DNA of 64,000 bases from Alphaproteobacteria bacterium (GCA_947473475.1 CANJBZ010000001.1:124001-188000), one strand, 5' to 3'. Counted from the stretch's first letter, positions 1 through 8,537 are shown. Notes: generated from the sequence alone by a model not told the origin. Translations and numbers: made by a program.

Positions 1-2
1 CC

Positions 3-380
3 TGGTATGCGGGGCTGATCAAGCCATCGTTCAACCCGCCGAATTGGATCTTCGCGCCTGTCTGGACGACATTGTTCGTGCTGATGGGTTTTGCGTTCTG
101 GCGGATTCTGAGGCTTCCCAATTCTGCGGCACGCGATAGGGCTGTTTGGGTGTTCGCGCTGATGCTGGTGCTGAATGCGGCTTGGTCATGGATGTTTTTC
201 GCCGCGCACAGCCCCGTGCTGGGACTGGTCAATATTGTGCCGCAGCTCGCGACGATTGGCGCCTCTATTGTTTTGTTCGGGCGGTTGGACCGGCTTGCCG
301 CCGCTTGCCTGGCGCCCTTGTTCGCGTGGGTGACATTCGCCACCCTGCTCAACTTCTCCATATTCCAGTTGAACGGATAA
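3..380 (+). CDS. TspO/MBR-family membrane protein, 5'-truncated by the window edge
   Basis: The frame is open from base 3 and ends with TAA, giving 125 visible residues. The N-terminus lies outside the window. The visible part starts with WYAGLIKPSFNPPNWIF and continues with a PVWT segment, which is the hallmark of the tryptophan-rich sensory protein/TspO family (usual length about 150-165 residues). The rest is a series of hydrophobic helices, as expected for a five-helix membrane protein that binds porphyrins or related ligands. It converges with the histidine kinase gene. A 12-base palindrome lies at 399-410 between the two stops. The family call is firm; the ligand is unknown. Confidence 0.88.
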   Translation, partial: WYAGLIKPSFNPPNWIFAPVWTTLFVLMGFAFWRILRLPNSAARDRAVWVFALMLVLNAAWSWMFFAAHSPVLGLVNIVPQLATIGASIVLFGRLDRLAAACLAPLFAWVTFATLLNFSIFQLNG

Positions 381-416
381 TCTACCGTGCGATCTACGGA
401 GCTATAGCTCGAGTCG

Positions 417-1631
417 TTAACCCGTCATCCGCACCGGCGGTATAGTGCGGGATGGTGGAAACCGCAGGCTCACGGTTGTGCCTACTCCCATGGCGCTATC
501 GATGGTCACTTGACCATTGTGTTGCTCTGTCAGCAATTTAACCAACGAGAGGCCAAGGCCTGTCCCCTCCGTATTGCGGCTGAAGGGCGACTCGATCTGC
601 CGGAATGGTTCCAACGCGGCAGGAATCATATCCGGAGCAATGCCGATCCCAGTGTCCCGCACAGCTATCAGCATTCCGCCGTCATCGCAGATCTGCGCGG
701 ACATTGTGATGCTGCCGCCCGCGGGCGTGAATTTGATCGCGTTGGTCAACAGATTTAACAGCACCTGCTTAATGCGCAATGCATCCCCGTTAAGTGCTGG
801 AACATCGTCGGGGATCACAATTTCGCATTGCACCTGTTGATCCTTGGCCCGTCCAGAGGTCAATCGAAGGCAATCGGCAAAGAGCGCCGCGATATCGATC
901 GGCTCGGGGAAGAGTTCGAGATTTCCCGATTCCGCTTTCGAGAGGTCAAGAATGTCATTGATCAACGCGAGCAAGTGCTGGCCGGCTCCGTGAATATCTT
1001 TGGCGTAATCCACATAGCGCACGCCCCCCAAGGGTCCGAACATCTCCCTGGTCAGAATGTCGGAAAATCCGATGATCGCGTTGAGCGGCGTCCGCAGCTC
1101 ATGACTCATCAAAGCAAGGAAATGGCTCTTGGTCTTGTTGGCGTCGGTCGCCCGCAAGAGGGCCGATTGCAGCTCTGTCTCGCGCGCGGTCAGAATCTCG
1201 ACCTTGCAGCGAATGAGAGCCTCACTTGTGCCGATTCCAAGGTAGCGGCCTCTGCTGGTCACTACAAAGCATTCGCGCAGGGCGTCCGGCCATTCTAGAA
1301 CCAGGCTCTGCGCGAGCTCCAAAACAAGCAGGCGCTCATCCACAACCATTGGCTTCGGGTTGGATAGTCGCATAATCGATTGTCTGCCGTAGAGTTCCGG
1401 CACATAGCGCTGCGCGTAACGCTCAAGAAAGCGAAGCCGGTTCACGATGCCTATGACGCGGCTCTCTGAATCGAGGATGGCCGCCGCCGGTTGATCGGGG
1501 TGGCACGTGAACCAGTCGAAAGCTTCGGAGCAGGTCGCCGTCACCATGAATGGCAGCATGGGCGACGCAAGTGCGCCAGCGCACCAAATTGCCACAGAAG
1601 GCTGCATGTTTTTCGATTCGCTAATCGTCAT
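417..1631 (-). CDS. Sensor histidine kinase with CBS-like N-terminal region
   Basis: About 404 residues from the ATG at 1631; an in-frame TTG at 1640 is an alternative start. Residues about 45-145 resemble the paired CBS-like segment found in front of some signalling proteins (ILDSESRVIGIVNR, then FVVTSRGRYLGIGT). A short linker helix leads to the HisKA domain, SHELRTPLN, with the phospho-acceptor His near residue 177. The HATPase region follows, with N box LLTNAIKFTP, G1 DTGIGI and G2 GTGLGL. No transmembrane segment is evident, so it is probably cytoplasmic. It lies downstream of the LuxR-type gene on the same strand with a gap of about 125 bases. No response regulator is adjacent. Confidence 0.9.
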   Translation of the reverse strand: MTISESKNMQPSVAIWCAGALASPMLPFMVTATCSEAFDWFTCHPDQPAAAILDSESRVIGIVNRLRFLERYAQRYVPELYGRQSIMRLSNPKPMVVDERLLVLELAQSLVLEWPDALRECFVVTSRGRYLGIGTSEALIRCKVEILTARETELQSALLRATDANKTKSHFLALMSHELRTPLNAIIGFSDILTREMFGPLGGVRYVDYAKDIHGAGQHLLALINDILDLSKAESGNLELFPEPIDIAALFADCLRLTSGRAKDQQVQCEIVIPDDVPALNGDALRIKQVLLNLLTNAIKFTPAGGSITMSAQICDDGGMLIAVRDTGIGIAPDMIPAALEPFRQIESPFSRNTEGTGLGLSLVKLLTEQHNGQVTIDSAMGVGTTVSLRFPPSRTIPPVRMTG

Positions 1632-1758
1632 GGATGGCAAAAGGACCGGCGTGCTGGCTCACCGTATGGCTGAGCCATTGTCCACTGGTTAACGCGCCTT
1701 AATTTTTATATGAAATTTTTGTGTCAGCAGCAGCGCGTGCGTGCGATAAAAATTCCAA

Positions 1759-2487
1759 CTATGCGTAAATTGCGCCCGAGCGCAGTCCGAAAACGATCGC
1801 CTGGTGGCGGGTCGCTACGCCATATTTGCGGCGGATATTTTCGATATGCGCGTAAGCGGTACGCTCGCTGATCGATAGAATTTCGCCGATTTCCCAATCG
1901 GATTTTCCCGCCGCCGACCAAGCCAGGCATTCGCGTTCGCGCGGCGACAATGGAGGAAGCGGCGGCAGGCGCCGTTTCCTCGGGTGCAACTCGCGTATAC
2001 GCGCGTGCGCGCTGATGGCGGCCAGTTGCAACTCGGCGCGATCGCGTGTGGAAAGCTTCTTTGGGGATCCGCTCACCGTCACCAGCGTCATTCCATACTG
2101 CATGCTCAATATCGGTACGGCGAAGCCATTTTGCATCCCGAATTCCGCAGCCTCATGAAGGATGCGGGTTTGTCCGGAATTGTATGCCGGATTGGTCAGG
2201 AGTTCGCCCCACATATATGGATCGGGCGATTGGGCGGACTGCAGCACAAGCGGGTCGCGCGAAACATAACCCTGCGCAAAGTAGCGTTCGGGCCAGCCGT
2301 CCGGCCCTGACAGGCAAACCATTGTCTCTTCGAGACGCTCGTGCGGCCCTGGCAGATCGAAAAGCGCGCCGAACTGAAAGCCAAACTGCTTCGCAAACAA
2401 AAGGAAGTGGTTCCAGACCGCTTCCGAGGTTTCCAGCTTCTCAAACTGCTCTACAACGTCAAGTACGACTTGAGTGACGGGCTCCAT
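1759..2487 (-). CDS. LuxR-family regulator with autoinducer-binding-like domain
   Basis: About 242 residues. The ATG at 2487 is chosen because a GGGGAG ribosome-binding site lies just upstream; a longer frame reaches 2571. The N-terminal two thirds match the autoinducer-binding domain pattern (aromatic-rich, with YVSRDPLVLQSAQSPDPYMWGE in the ligand-pocket region, given here as two pieces: YVSRDPLVL and PYMWGE). The C-terminal GerE/LuxR helix-turn-helix begins at LSPRERECL and contains WEIGEILSISERTAYAH. No luxI-type synthase is visible in the window, so it is a LuxR solo here. It could sense an exogenous acyl-homoserine lactone or another small molecule. It is transcribed divergently from the catabolic cluster that begins at 2973 and is a candidate regulator of it; this is inference from position only. 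Confidence 0.85.
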   Translation of the reverse strand: MEPVTQVVLDVVEQFEKLETSEAVWNHFLLFAKQFGFQFGALFDLPGPHERLEETMVCLSGPDGWPERYFAQGYVSRDPLVLQSAQSPDPYMWGELLTNPAYNSGQTRILHEAAEFGMQNGFAVPILSMQYGMTLVTVSGSPKKLSTRDRAELQLAAISAHARIRELHPRKRRLPPLPPLSPRERECLAWSAAGKSDWEIGEILSISERTAYAHIENIRRKYGVATRHQAIVFGLRSGAIYA

Positions 2488-2972
2488 CAGCTCTCCCCCC
2501 AGAGAACATCGTGAGCCAACAAAAGGCCGCTGCGAGACTGGTTCGCTATCCCGTGGCGGACCGAATGGCACTCTTTCACATTTCAGATTAGTGAAAGTTG
2601 TGCCCCCCCATTCGATTCTGTTTCAGACGCTCCTTAGATTTGTTGACCCTGTTGTGAGTACGACATCTATATGAAAAGATTGTCAGGCTTGTATCAAGTT
2701 CCAATTTGATAATCTTGGTGCTGTTAACCACGAAAATCTGATGGGCATGCCAATTGTTCTGGTTAGGACGCCGCTCGTCTGTTGTTTTCTGATGCGCGTC
2801 ACCAATCCTGGCATGATCCGGCATGTGATGTGGCGTCCTTTCGGAAGGCGCGGGTAATACGCCGGCGCCTTTCTGCGACTCTCCCCGGCACAACTGGCCG
2901 TGCCGTAGCGGCACGGTCTTGCTCCGTTCGGTAGTTTTCGAGAGGGGCTGAATTGTGCCGAGGGGGGCGAAT
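2488..2972. promoter_or_regulatory. Divergent intergenic region between LuxR regulator and catabolic cluster
   Basis: This 485-base stretch has no convincing gene. It separates two divergent genes and must hold both promoters. Bases about 2640-2760 are clearly more AT-rich than the surroundings. A perfect hairpin with 8-base arms (CCGTGCCG/CGGCACGG) and a 3-base loop lies at 2898-2916. Two direct GGCATG copies lie at about 2812-2830. No lux box could be assigned with confidence. Confidence 0.45.
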
Positions 2973-3737
2973 ATGTCAGAACTCCCGGGCCTGAACGTCT
3001 TAAGGAAATCCATGGCTTCTCAAGATTCCGTCCTGCCCCGTCTCGACGCCGTCGTGGACGATTTCTGCCGCCGCACGCGGTTCTTTACGGAGCCGATGAC
3101 GCCCGGCCGCGCGAAGATGTTTGTCTTCCAGCACCGGCAGAACACCCGGCATCGCAATTCGGTGTTGAAGCTGAAGGTCGCGACCAACTGTCCGGACTGG
3201 GACACGCGGTTGAGAATCATCGGCGCCTGCACGCAGGAGGTGATCGCCGACCACGAGCACGGCCACGGCAAGGCTCACTGGCAGATTCTGGAGGAGCTCG
3301 GGACGCACATTGGCCTCAGTCTCGAGGAAATCCGTGCCGCCAAGACATTGGACAGCACGCTCATCGCTTGGTCAGCATGGGAAGGGATGATGGCGAATCG
3401 CCACTGGTTGGAGGGAATTGTCGCCAACACCTGTGCCGAGCGCGCCAATGTGCCGGGTTATGGGGACGGCATTATCCGCCGGTCCGGCTGGTTTGGTCTG
3501 GAGCGTCACCGCTGGGGCGCGCTGTTCGGCCTGAACGATGCACAGCTCGATTTCTTTGAGCTGCACGAGCAGGCCGATATCGAGCACTCCGACATGGGCT
3601 GGCAGACCATCGCCAAATTTTCGCGCGACCTGCACATGGAGGATTTGGTGGTCGAAGCGTGCCGCCGCAACCTCCTGGTTTGGGAGCTGTATCTGAACGG
3701 CATTGCCGCCGGCGGAGACGCCCTCGACCGCACTTGA
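2973..3737 (+). CDS. Heme-oxygenase-fold diiron-type oxidase (TenA/PqqC/CADD-like)
   Basis: 254 residues. The ATG at 2973 is preceded by a strong GAGGGGGG ribosome-binding site; an upstream GTG at 2955 is less likely. The protein is helical and carries metal-ligand spacing known from CADD-like heme-oxygenase-fold diiron oxidases: Glu95 and His102 (seven apart), a possible central Glu156, and His198, Asp202 and His205 in a His-x3-Asp-x2-His motif (HEQADIEH). Enzymes of this superfamily oxidise or cleave small substrates with O2. TenA thiaminases and PqqC share the fold but not this ligand set, so an oxygenase role is favoured. It is the first gene of the catabolic cluster, 78 bases before an MFS gene. 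The substrate is unknown. Confidence 0.7.
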   Translation: MSELPGLNVLRKSMASQDSVLPRLDAVVDDFCRRTRFFTEPMTPGRAKMFVFQHRQNTRHRNSVLKLKVATNCPDWDTRLRIIGACTQEVIADHEHGHGKAHWQILEELGTHIGLSLEEIRAAKTLDSTLIAWSAWEGMMANRHWLEGIVANTCAERANVPGYGDGIIRRSGWFGLERHRWGALFGLNDAQLDFFELHEQADIEHSDMGWQTIAKFSRDLHMEDLVVEACRRNLLVWELYLNGIAAGGDALDRT

Positions 3738-3756
3738 CCCGCCGGGACAGGCCGAT

Positions 3757-3782
3757 TTTTTCCGTGTAGGATCGCGGAAAAA
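3757..3782 (+). other. Hairpin between diiron-type gene and MFS gene
   Basis: Inverted repeat with perfect 8-base arms (TTTTTCCG at 3757-3764, CGGAAAAA at 3775-3782) and a 10-base loop, in the 78-base gap between the genes at 2973 and 3816. It could be a processing or partial termination site that tunes expression of the downstream genes. It is not a typical intrinsic terminator, because the T run is on the 5' arm. Confidence 0.35.
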
Positions 3783-3815
3783 GGGGCCCAAAGGGTCCAA
3801 TCGGGAGGCGGTTTC

Positions 3816-5228
3816 ATGGCCAGGACGGTCGACGTCGCGGAAATCATCGATTCGCAGAAGGTCAGTTTTTATCAGTGCCTTATCGCGCTGCTGGCGTGGC
3901 TGACGCTGTTTCTGGACGGCGTCGATAACCAATCCATCGCCTATGTCGCGCCGGCGCTGACCAATGATTGGAGCTTGGCGCGGGGCGCGCTGAGAACTGT
4001 CTTTTCCTTCGGCGTTCTGGGCGTTGCCATCGGTGCGCTTGTTATCGGGCCGCTGGCCGACCGCTTCGGCCGCAAGCTGGTGACGGTTTTCACCGTTATA
4101 TACGTGGCGCTGTTTTCGCTGATCGTGACGCAAGTGCCTGAGATTTCGGCGCTGTTGTCGCCCGCTTTTCCCGCCGCCGGCAATCTGAACGTCCTAATGG
4201 TGCTGCGATTCCTCACCGGACTTGGCCTGGGCGCGGTTGTCCCGCTGGGCGTCGTCATCGTGAATGAATTCGCGCCGAAGCGCCGTCGCGCTGCGATGGT
4301 GACCCTGATGGGATGCGGCTATGCGATGGGGTCGGCCTCGGGCGGCGTTCTTGCCTCGCAAATCGTTCCGGTTTTTGGCTGGCAGGCGCAGTTCTACACG
4401 GCGGCCGTACTGACCCTGGCGATGGCGGTGGTCTTGTGGGCGTTCCTGCCGGAATCCATCCGCCACTTGACGGTGCAGGGGCGTACCGAGGGCGTCATCG
4501 CCATCCTGCGCAAAATCAACCCTGCACTCACCTTCGATAGAGATACCCATTTTGTGCTCCGTCAGGAGGCACGCGAACAGAGCGCGGACCGGTTCCGGCC
4601 CGCGCGTCTGTTCTTGGAGGGCCGCACACAGATCACCATCCTGATCTGGCTTTGTCTCTTCATGAACACGCTGGCGCTGAATTACCTGAACAACTGGCTG
4701 CCGACACTCACGACAGAAGCGGGACTGCCCGAAGCGCAGGCTCTGCGCGCCGCCGCGTTCCTCCAGTTTGGCGGCATGCTGGGCGTGATCACGCTGGGCT
4801 TCCTGGCCGATAGGTTTGGCTTTTACCGGGTGCTGGCGGGTTCCTTTGCCGGGGGCGGTGTTTTCATCGCGCTGATCGGCTGGGCGGGCGGATCGTTCGG
4901 CCCGCTGTCCTCCACGATCTTTGTCGCCGGCTTCTTCAACATTGGCACCCAGATCACCCTGGCCGCGCTGGCTGCTACGCTTTACCCGACGGATCTGCGC
5001 TCCACCGGCGTGAGCTGGGCGCATGGCGTGGCGCGCGTCGGCTCGATTATCAGCGTCATGTTCGCCGGCACTATGCTGGCGCTGCATTGGCCGCTGCAGA
5101 CCATGTATTTGCTCGTGTCGATTCCGATGTTCTTTGGCAGCTTGTGGGTCACGCTGCTGAGCAGCGCCCGCGCCAGGGCGACCGGAGCCGCAGCCGAGCC
5201 GGGGACCGCTCGCCGCGCCATGGCGTGA
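3816..5228 (+). CDS. MFS transporter, aromatic acid:H+ symporter (AAHS)-like, copy 1
   Basis: 470 residues, ATG preceded by GGGAGG. There are about 12 hydrophobic segments. The TM1 motif LFLDGVDNQS carries acidic residues, and the A-like loop motif GPLADRFGRK follows TM2. A second loop repeat GFLADRFGF lies in the C-terminal half. TM1 acidic residues and DRFGRK loops are typical of the AAHS family (PcaK/BenK type), which imports aromatic acids with protons. The next gene is a VOC protein 36 bases downstream. The pair is repeated at 6175-8363, so transporter and VOC protein probably act on related compounds. The substrate is unknown. Confidence 0.88.
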   Translation: MARTVDVAEIIDSQKVSFYQCLIALLAWLTLFLDGVDNQSIAYVAPALTNDWSLARGALRTVFSFGVLGVAIGALVIGPLADRFGRKLVTVFTVIYVALFSLIVTQVPEISALLSPAFPAAGNLNVLMVLRFLTGLGLGAVVPLGVVIVNEFAPKRRRAAMVTLMGCGYAMGSASGGVLASQIVPVFGWQAQFYTAAVLTLAMAVVLWAFLPESIRHLTVQGRTEGVIAILRKINPALTFDRDTHFVLRQEAREQSADRFRPARLFLEGRTQITILIWLCLFMNTLALNYLNNWLPTLTTEAGLPEAQALRAAAFLQFGGMLGVITLGFLADRFGFYRVLAGSFAGGGVFIALIGWAGGSFGPLSSTIFVAGFFNIGTQITLAALAATLYPTDLRSTGVSWAHGVARVGSIISVMFAGTMLALHWPLQTMYLLVSIPMFFGSLWVTLLSSARARATGAAAEPGTARRAMA

Positions 5229-5264
5229 AGCCCAACGCTTTTATATTGCAACTGGAGTTGTTGA

Positions 5265-6074
5265 ATGTTCGCTCAAATCAATCACTGCGCCATCATTAGT
5301 CACCAATACAATATGCTTTCGAAATTCTACGAGGCCGTGTTCGGGCTGAAATATTCGGCCTTTCGACTCGTCGATGCGCCGCTGGTATCCGACGGCTATG
5401 TCGGCATGCAATTGATTCCGCGCCGCGACGGCTATGTCGGCGGCATCGATCATTTCGGCATGGTGGTGGACGATGTCGAAACCGTGCTCGAACGCATGCA
5501 GAAGAAGCACACGAAAGCCAATGTCGTGAAGCGCCCCTCTACGCGCCCCTATGCGGCGTATAGCGGGCACGATCCGGACGGCAATGTGTTCGATCTCGCG
5601 GTGAAGAAGGAAGACAACCGCAAGGACCTCTACACCGAGATCGCGGAAAAGGGCTGGCACCAGGACCGCTACATCAACAAATTCGCGATTCGCACACCGA
5701 ATGCCGAACAATGCGCCGAGTTCTATGCCGACGTGTTCGAGCTGCAGACGGTGAACCGCAAGACGGACGCGCCGGGCTATCATTTGACCGACGGGCGGAT
5801 GACGCTGTCGATCCTGCCCTGGTCCATTCCGGTGTTCGAAGGCATGTCGATCAAGCGCCCCGGACCGGACCATCTAGGTTTCCACGTCGAAGATTTGGAC
5901 GCGTTCCAGAAACATGTGGCGGAAGTGGCGGGCGCCAACCCGTATCTTGCACCGGTACCGCTCGGCGGCAGTCCGGAATCGAACGTGCGTCGCGACTTCT
6001 TCCGCAAGAACGCCACCGGCAAATTGCAGATGACCGACATCGACGGCAACTGGCTCGACATCACCGACGAATAA
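5265..6074 (+). CDS. Two-domain VOC (extradiol dioxygenase/glyoxalase-fold) protein, copy 1
   Basis: 269 residues with two vicinal-oxygen-chelate halves. The N-terminal half has His7 (INHCAI), His63 (IDHFGM) and Asp110 (NVFDL) at the three metal-ligand positions. The C-terminal half has Lys139 (NKFAI), His203 (PDHLGF) and Asp265 (NWLDI). Classical type I extradiol dioxygenases use His-His-Glu in the C-terminal half. Here the acidic residue is Asp in both halves and the first C-terminal His is replaced by Lys, so an intact metal site is more likely in the N-terminal half. Close paralogues are at 7551, 11263 and 12066. Probably a ring-cleaving or related metal enzyme of the catabolic cluster; the reaction is unproven. 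Confidence 0.82.
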   Translation: MFAQINHCAIISHQYNMLSKFYEAVFGLKYSAFRLVDAPLVSDGYVGMQLIPRRDGYVGGIDHFGMVVDDVETVLERMQKKHTKANVVKRPSTRPYAAYSGHDPDGNVFDLAVKKEDNRKDLYTEIAEKGWHQDRYINKFAIRTPNAEQCAEFYADVFELQTVNRKTDAPGYHLTDGRMTLSILPWSIPVFEGMSIKRPGPDHLGFHVEDLDAFQKHVAEVAGANPYLAPVPLGGSPESNVRRDFFRKNATGKLQMTDIDGNWLDITDE

Positions 6075-6080
6075 TTCGGA

Positions 6081-6142
6081 TTTCCTCCCCTGCGGAGCGA
6101 AGCGCAGCGGGGGAGGGGGACCGCGTAGCGGTGGAGGGGGCG
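6081..6142 (+). repeat. GC-rich palindromic repeat unit (REP-like), intergenic
   Basis: It begins TTTCCTCCCC and ends GGAGGGGGCG, with internal hairpins around CGGAGCGAAGCGCAGCG and CCGCGTAGCGG. Related units occur at 8431, 13770, 31301-31426 (a pair inside dnaE2), 53026, 56011 and 63541. This one lies in the gap between VOC copy 1 and MFS copy 2. Confidence 0.8.
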
Positions 6143-6174
6143 ACAGCGCCTCCATTGTCATCCGACGAGGCTAT

Positions 6175-7533
6175 GTGAGCGACACAAGTACCATCGACGT
6201 CAATGACGTGATCGAAAGCCAGAAGCTTGGCCGATTCCAGATCGGCCTAGGGGCGTTGCTGCTGCTGTGCATGTTCGTCGATGGCTTCGAAGCGCAGGCG
6301 CCGGGTTTCGCGGCGCCCGCCATCATCCGCGACTGGCACATCCCGCGCGCGGCGATGGGGCTCGTCTTCGGCGCGGGTAATCTCGGCCTTATGCTGGGCG
6401 CGGTGCTTTTGGGTATCCTCGGCGATCGCTTCGGGCGCAAGCTCACCATCGTTGCCGGCTGCGTTCTGCTCGCCGCGTTCAGCTTTGCGACGATCTACGC
6501 CACCGACATTACAACGCTGCGCCTGCTACGGATTGGATCGGGTATCGGCGTCGGCGGCGTACTGCCCTCGGTGATTGCTCTGGGTACGGAATTTTCGCCC
6601 AAGCGGGTGCAGGCAACGACGATTTGGGTGCTGCTGATCGGCTATCAGGCGGGCGCCTCGTCCGGGGCGCTGATCTCGACCTTCTTGTTTGCGGAGTACG
6701 GTTGGCAGGTGATGTTTCTGATCGGCGCGGTTCTGCCGATCTTCGTCGCGCTACTCGTGCTGGCGCTGCTTCCGGAGTCCATCCGGTTTCTGTCTCTCGA
6801 TCCCGCAGCCCGCGACCGCATGGTCAAGGTCTTAAGCCGGATCGAGCCTGCGCTGGCTGGCCAAACTCAAGTGCGGCTGGTTGTGCGCGAGGAACAGAAG
6901 ACCGGCTTCCGGCTCGGTCATTTGTTCGCACAAGGGCGCGGCGCGTTCACGTTGATACTTTGGGCCGTTTACGTGGCCAATTTGATGGCGCTGCAATTCC
7001 TGCTGACATGGCTTCCGACCGTGCTGGAAAGCCCAAGCGTGCCGCGCGGCGTTGCCGCAACCGCCACAGTCCTGGTCCCGGTGGGCGGCATCGCAGGCGG
7101 ACTTATCCTCAGCCGCTTCCTCAATCGCGGCAGCATTCGGCCGATCGCCGTCGCCTTCGCATTGGGCGTTCCGATGGTGGCGCTTATCGGTTCGTCCGGC
7201 GGTTCGACGGCGCTTTTGATGCTGGCGACGTTCGGTGCGGGCTGCGCGGTGATCGGCGGCCAGACCAATCTTCATGCGGCGGCCGGGCGGTTTTATCCGA
7301 CGTTCATTCGCTCCAACGGCATCGGCTGGGCAAATGGCGTCGGGCGCATCGGCTCGATTTTGGGACCTGTAATCGGCGGCGTGCTGATCGGCATAGACCT
7401 GCCAAGCTCGCAGCTTTTTCTCTTTGCCGCGGTACCGCCGCTTTGCGCGGCCATTGCCTGCTTCGCGCTTGCCCGTCTGCAGAGCAACAGCGCGCCGGTC
7501 CGCGCGGCGCTTGCCGCCCAACCCAGCCATTAA
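6175..7533 (+). CDS. MFS transporter, AAHS-like, copy 2
   Basis: 452 residues from a GTG start with GACGAGG upstream. Its start region (TIDVNDVIESQKLGRFQ) closely parallels that of the MFS protein at 3816 (TVDVAEIIDSQKVSFYQ). It has 12 predicted membrane segments, a TM1 motif FVDGFEAQAPG, and a loop motif GILGDRFGRK. The second-half loop (LILSRFLNRG) is degenerate compared with copy 1. The VOC gene follows 17 bases after the stop, so the two are surely co-transcribed. It is likely an importer for an aromatic or related acid. The repeated MFS-VOC order with copy 1 indicates duplication of a two-gene cassette. Confidence 0.88.
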   Translation: MSDTSTIDVNDVIESQKLGRFQIGLGALLLLCMFVDGFEAQAPGFAAPAIIRDWHIPRAAMGLVFGAGNLGLMLGAVLLGILGDRFGRKLTIVAGCVLLAAFSFATIYATDITTLRLLRIGSGIGVGGVLPSVIALGTEFSPKRVQATTIWVLLIGYQAGASSGALISTFLFAEYGWQVMFLIGAVLPIFVALLVLALLPESIRFLSLDPAARDRMVKVLSRIEPALAGQTQVRLVVREEQKTGFRLGHLFAQGRGAFTLILWAVYVANLMALQFLLTWLPTVLESPSVPRGVAATATVLVPVGGIAGGLILSRFLNRGSIRPIAVAFALGVPMVALIGSSGGSTALLMLATFGAGCAVIGGQTNLHAAAGRFYPTFIRSNGIGWANGVGRIGSILGPVIGGVLIGIDLPSSQLFLFAAVPPLCAAIACFALARLQSNSAPVRAALAAQPSH

Positions 7534-7550
7534 TAATCGAAGGACGTTCC

Positions 7551-8363
7551 ATGTTTGCCCAGCTCAATCACATGGCCATCATCAGCCCGCATTATCCGAC
7601 GCTGGAAAAATTCTATCAGGCGGTTTTCGGATTGAAGCCCTCCAAGAGCCGCCGCCCCGGTTCGGCGGCAACGTGCGGCGATGGTTATGTCGGGCTCAAT
7701 CTCATTCCGCGCCGCGACGGTTATATCAGTGGCATCGATCATTTCGGCATCGCGGTGGACGATGTTGGCCCCGTGCTGGAGCGCATGCAGAAGAAACATA
7801 AATCCGCGAACATCGTGAAGCGTCCGTCCGCGCGGCCCTTCGCGGCTTATAGCGGGCACGACCCCGACGGCAATGTCTTCGATCTGGCGCAGAAAAAGGA
7901 CGATACCCGCAAGGAGGTCTATGCGGAGATTGCCGAGCAGGGCTGGGCGCAGGACCGCTACATCAACAAGTTCGCCATCCGCACGCCGAACGCGGAACAA
8001 TGCGCGGAGTTCTACGCCGACGTGTTCGAGCTACGTCCGGTGAATCGCAAGGCCGAGGCGCCGGGTTACCACCTGACGGATGGGCGAATGACGTTGTCGA
8101 TCCTGCCCTGGTCGATTCCGGCATTTGAAGGCATGTCCATCAAGCGCCCAGGACCGGACCACATTGGTTTTCACGTGGAAAATCTTGAAGCCTTCAAGGC
8201 GCATGTGGCCGAAGTGGCGGGGGCTAATCCTTATCTGGCGCCGGTACCGCTGGGCGGCGGCCCGGAATCGGACGTGCGCAAACGCTTCTTCCAGAAGAAC
8301 GCGACCGGCAAATGGCAGATGACAGACCCCGACGGCAACTGGATCGACGTGACGGACGAATAG
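7551..8363 (+). CDS. Two-domain VOC protein, copy 2
   Basis: 270 residues, very similar to the protein at 5265 over its whole length (for example GYVGLNLIPRRDGY and PWSIPAFEGMSIKRPGPDH). N-terminal ligands are His7 (LNHMAI), a second His in IDHFGI and Asp in NVFDL. In the C-terminal half the first position is again Lys (NKFAI), followed by His in PDHIGF and Asp in NWIDV. Two close copies, each behind its own MFS gene, suggest paralogues adapted to slightly different substrates. It is the last gene before a 175-base gap containing repeats. Confidence 0.82.
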   Translation: MFAQLNHMAIISPHYPTLEKFYQAVFGLKPSKSRRPGSAATCGDGYVGLNLIPRRDGYISGIDHFGIAVDDVGPVLERMQKKHKSANIVKRPSARPFAAYSGHDPDGNVFDLAQKKDDTRKEVYAEIAEQGWAQDRYINKFAIRTPNAEQCAEFYADVFELRPVNRKAEAPGYHLTDGRMTLSILPWSIPAFEGMSIKRPGPDHIGFHVENLEAFKAHVAEVAGANPYLAPVPLGGGPESDVRKRFFQKNATGKWQMTDPDGNWIDVTDE

Positions 8364-8374
8364 CGGAAGGGCCT

Positions 8375-8414
8375 GCGTGCTTCGAGGCTCGCTTCGCGAG
8401 CGCCTCAGCATGAC
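8375..8414. repeat. Short alphaproteobacterial-type palindromic repeat
   Basis: A CGTGCTTCGAG...CCTCAGCATGACG element around a GCTCGCTTCGCGAGC stem. A similar element in the opposite orientation is at 51447-51490. Elements of this appearance are common in alphaproteobacterial intergenic DNA. Confidence 0.65.
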
Positions 8415-8430
8415 GGATATCGTGTAAGGC

Positions 8431-8484
8431 TCCTCCCCTGCGCAGCGGGGGAGGAGGACCATGCGAAGCATGGTGGAGGGGGCG
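8431..8484 (+). repeat. GC-rich palindromic repeat unit (REP-like)
   Basis: Unit of the TCCTCCCC...GGAGGGGGCG family. It has a first stem CCTCCCCTGCGCAGCGGGGGAGG (split: CCTCCCCTGCG and CAGCGGGGGAGG) and a second stem CCATGCGAAGCATGG. It lies in the gap between VOC copy 2 and the hydrolase gene. Confidence 0.8.
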
Positions 8485-8537
8485 CGGACGGCGCATGACA
8501 TGCTAAGAACGCACAAACGCTACCAGAGGAGATGAGC

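Noticed and set aside
6624-7550. Long open extension upstream of VOC copy 2, suggesting a 579-residue fusion
   Set aside because: The extension lies wholly over the MFS gene in another frame, has an Arg/Ala/Gly-rich sequence typical of off-frame reads in GC-rich DNA, and the VOC protein has its own ATG at 7551 after the MFS stop.
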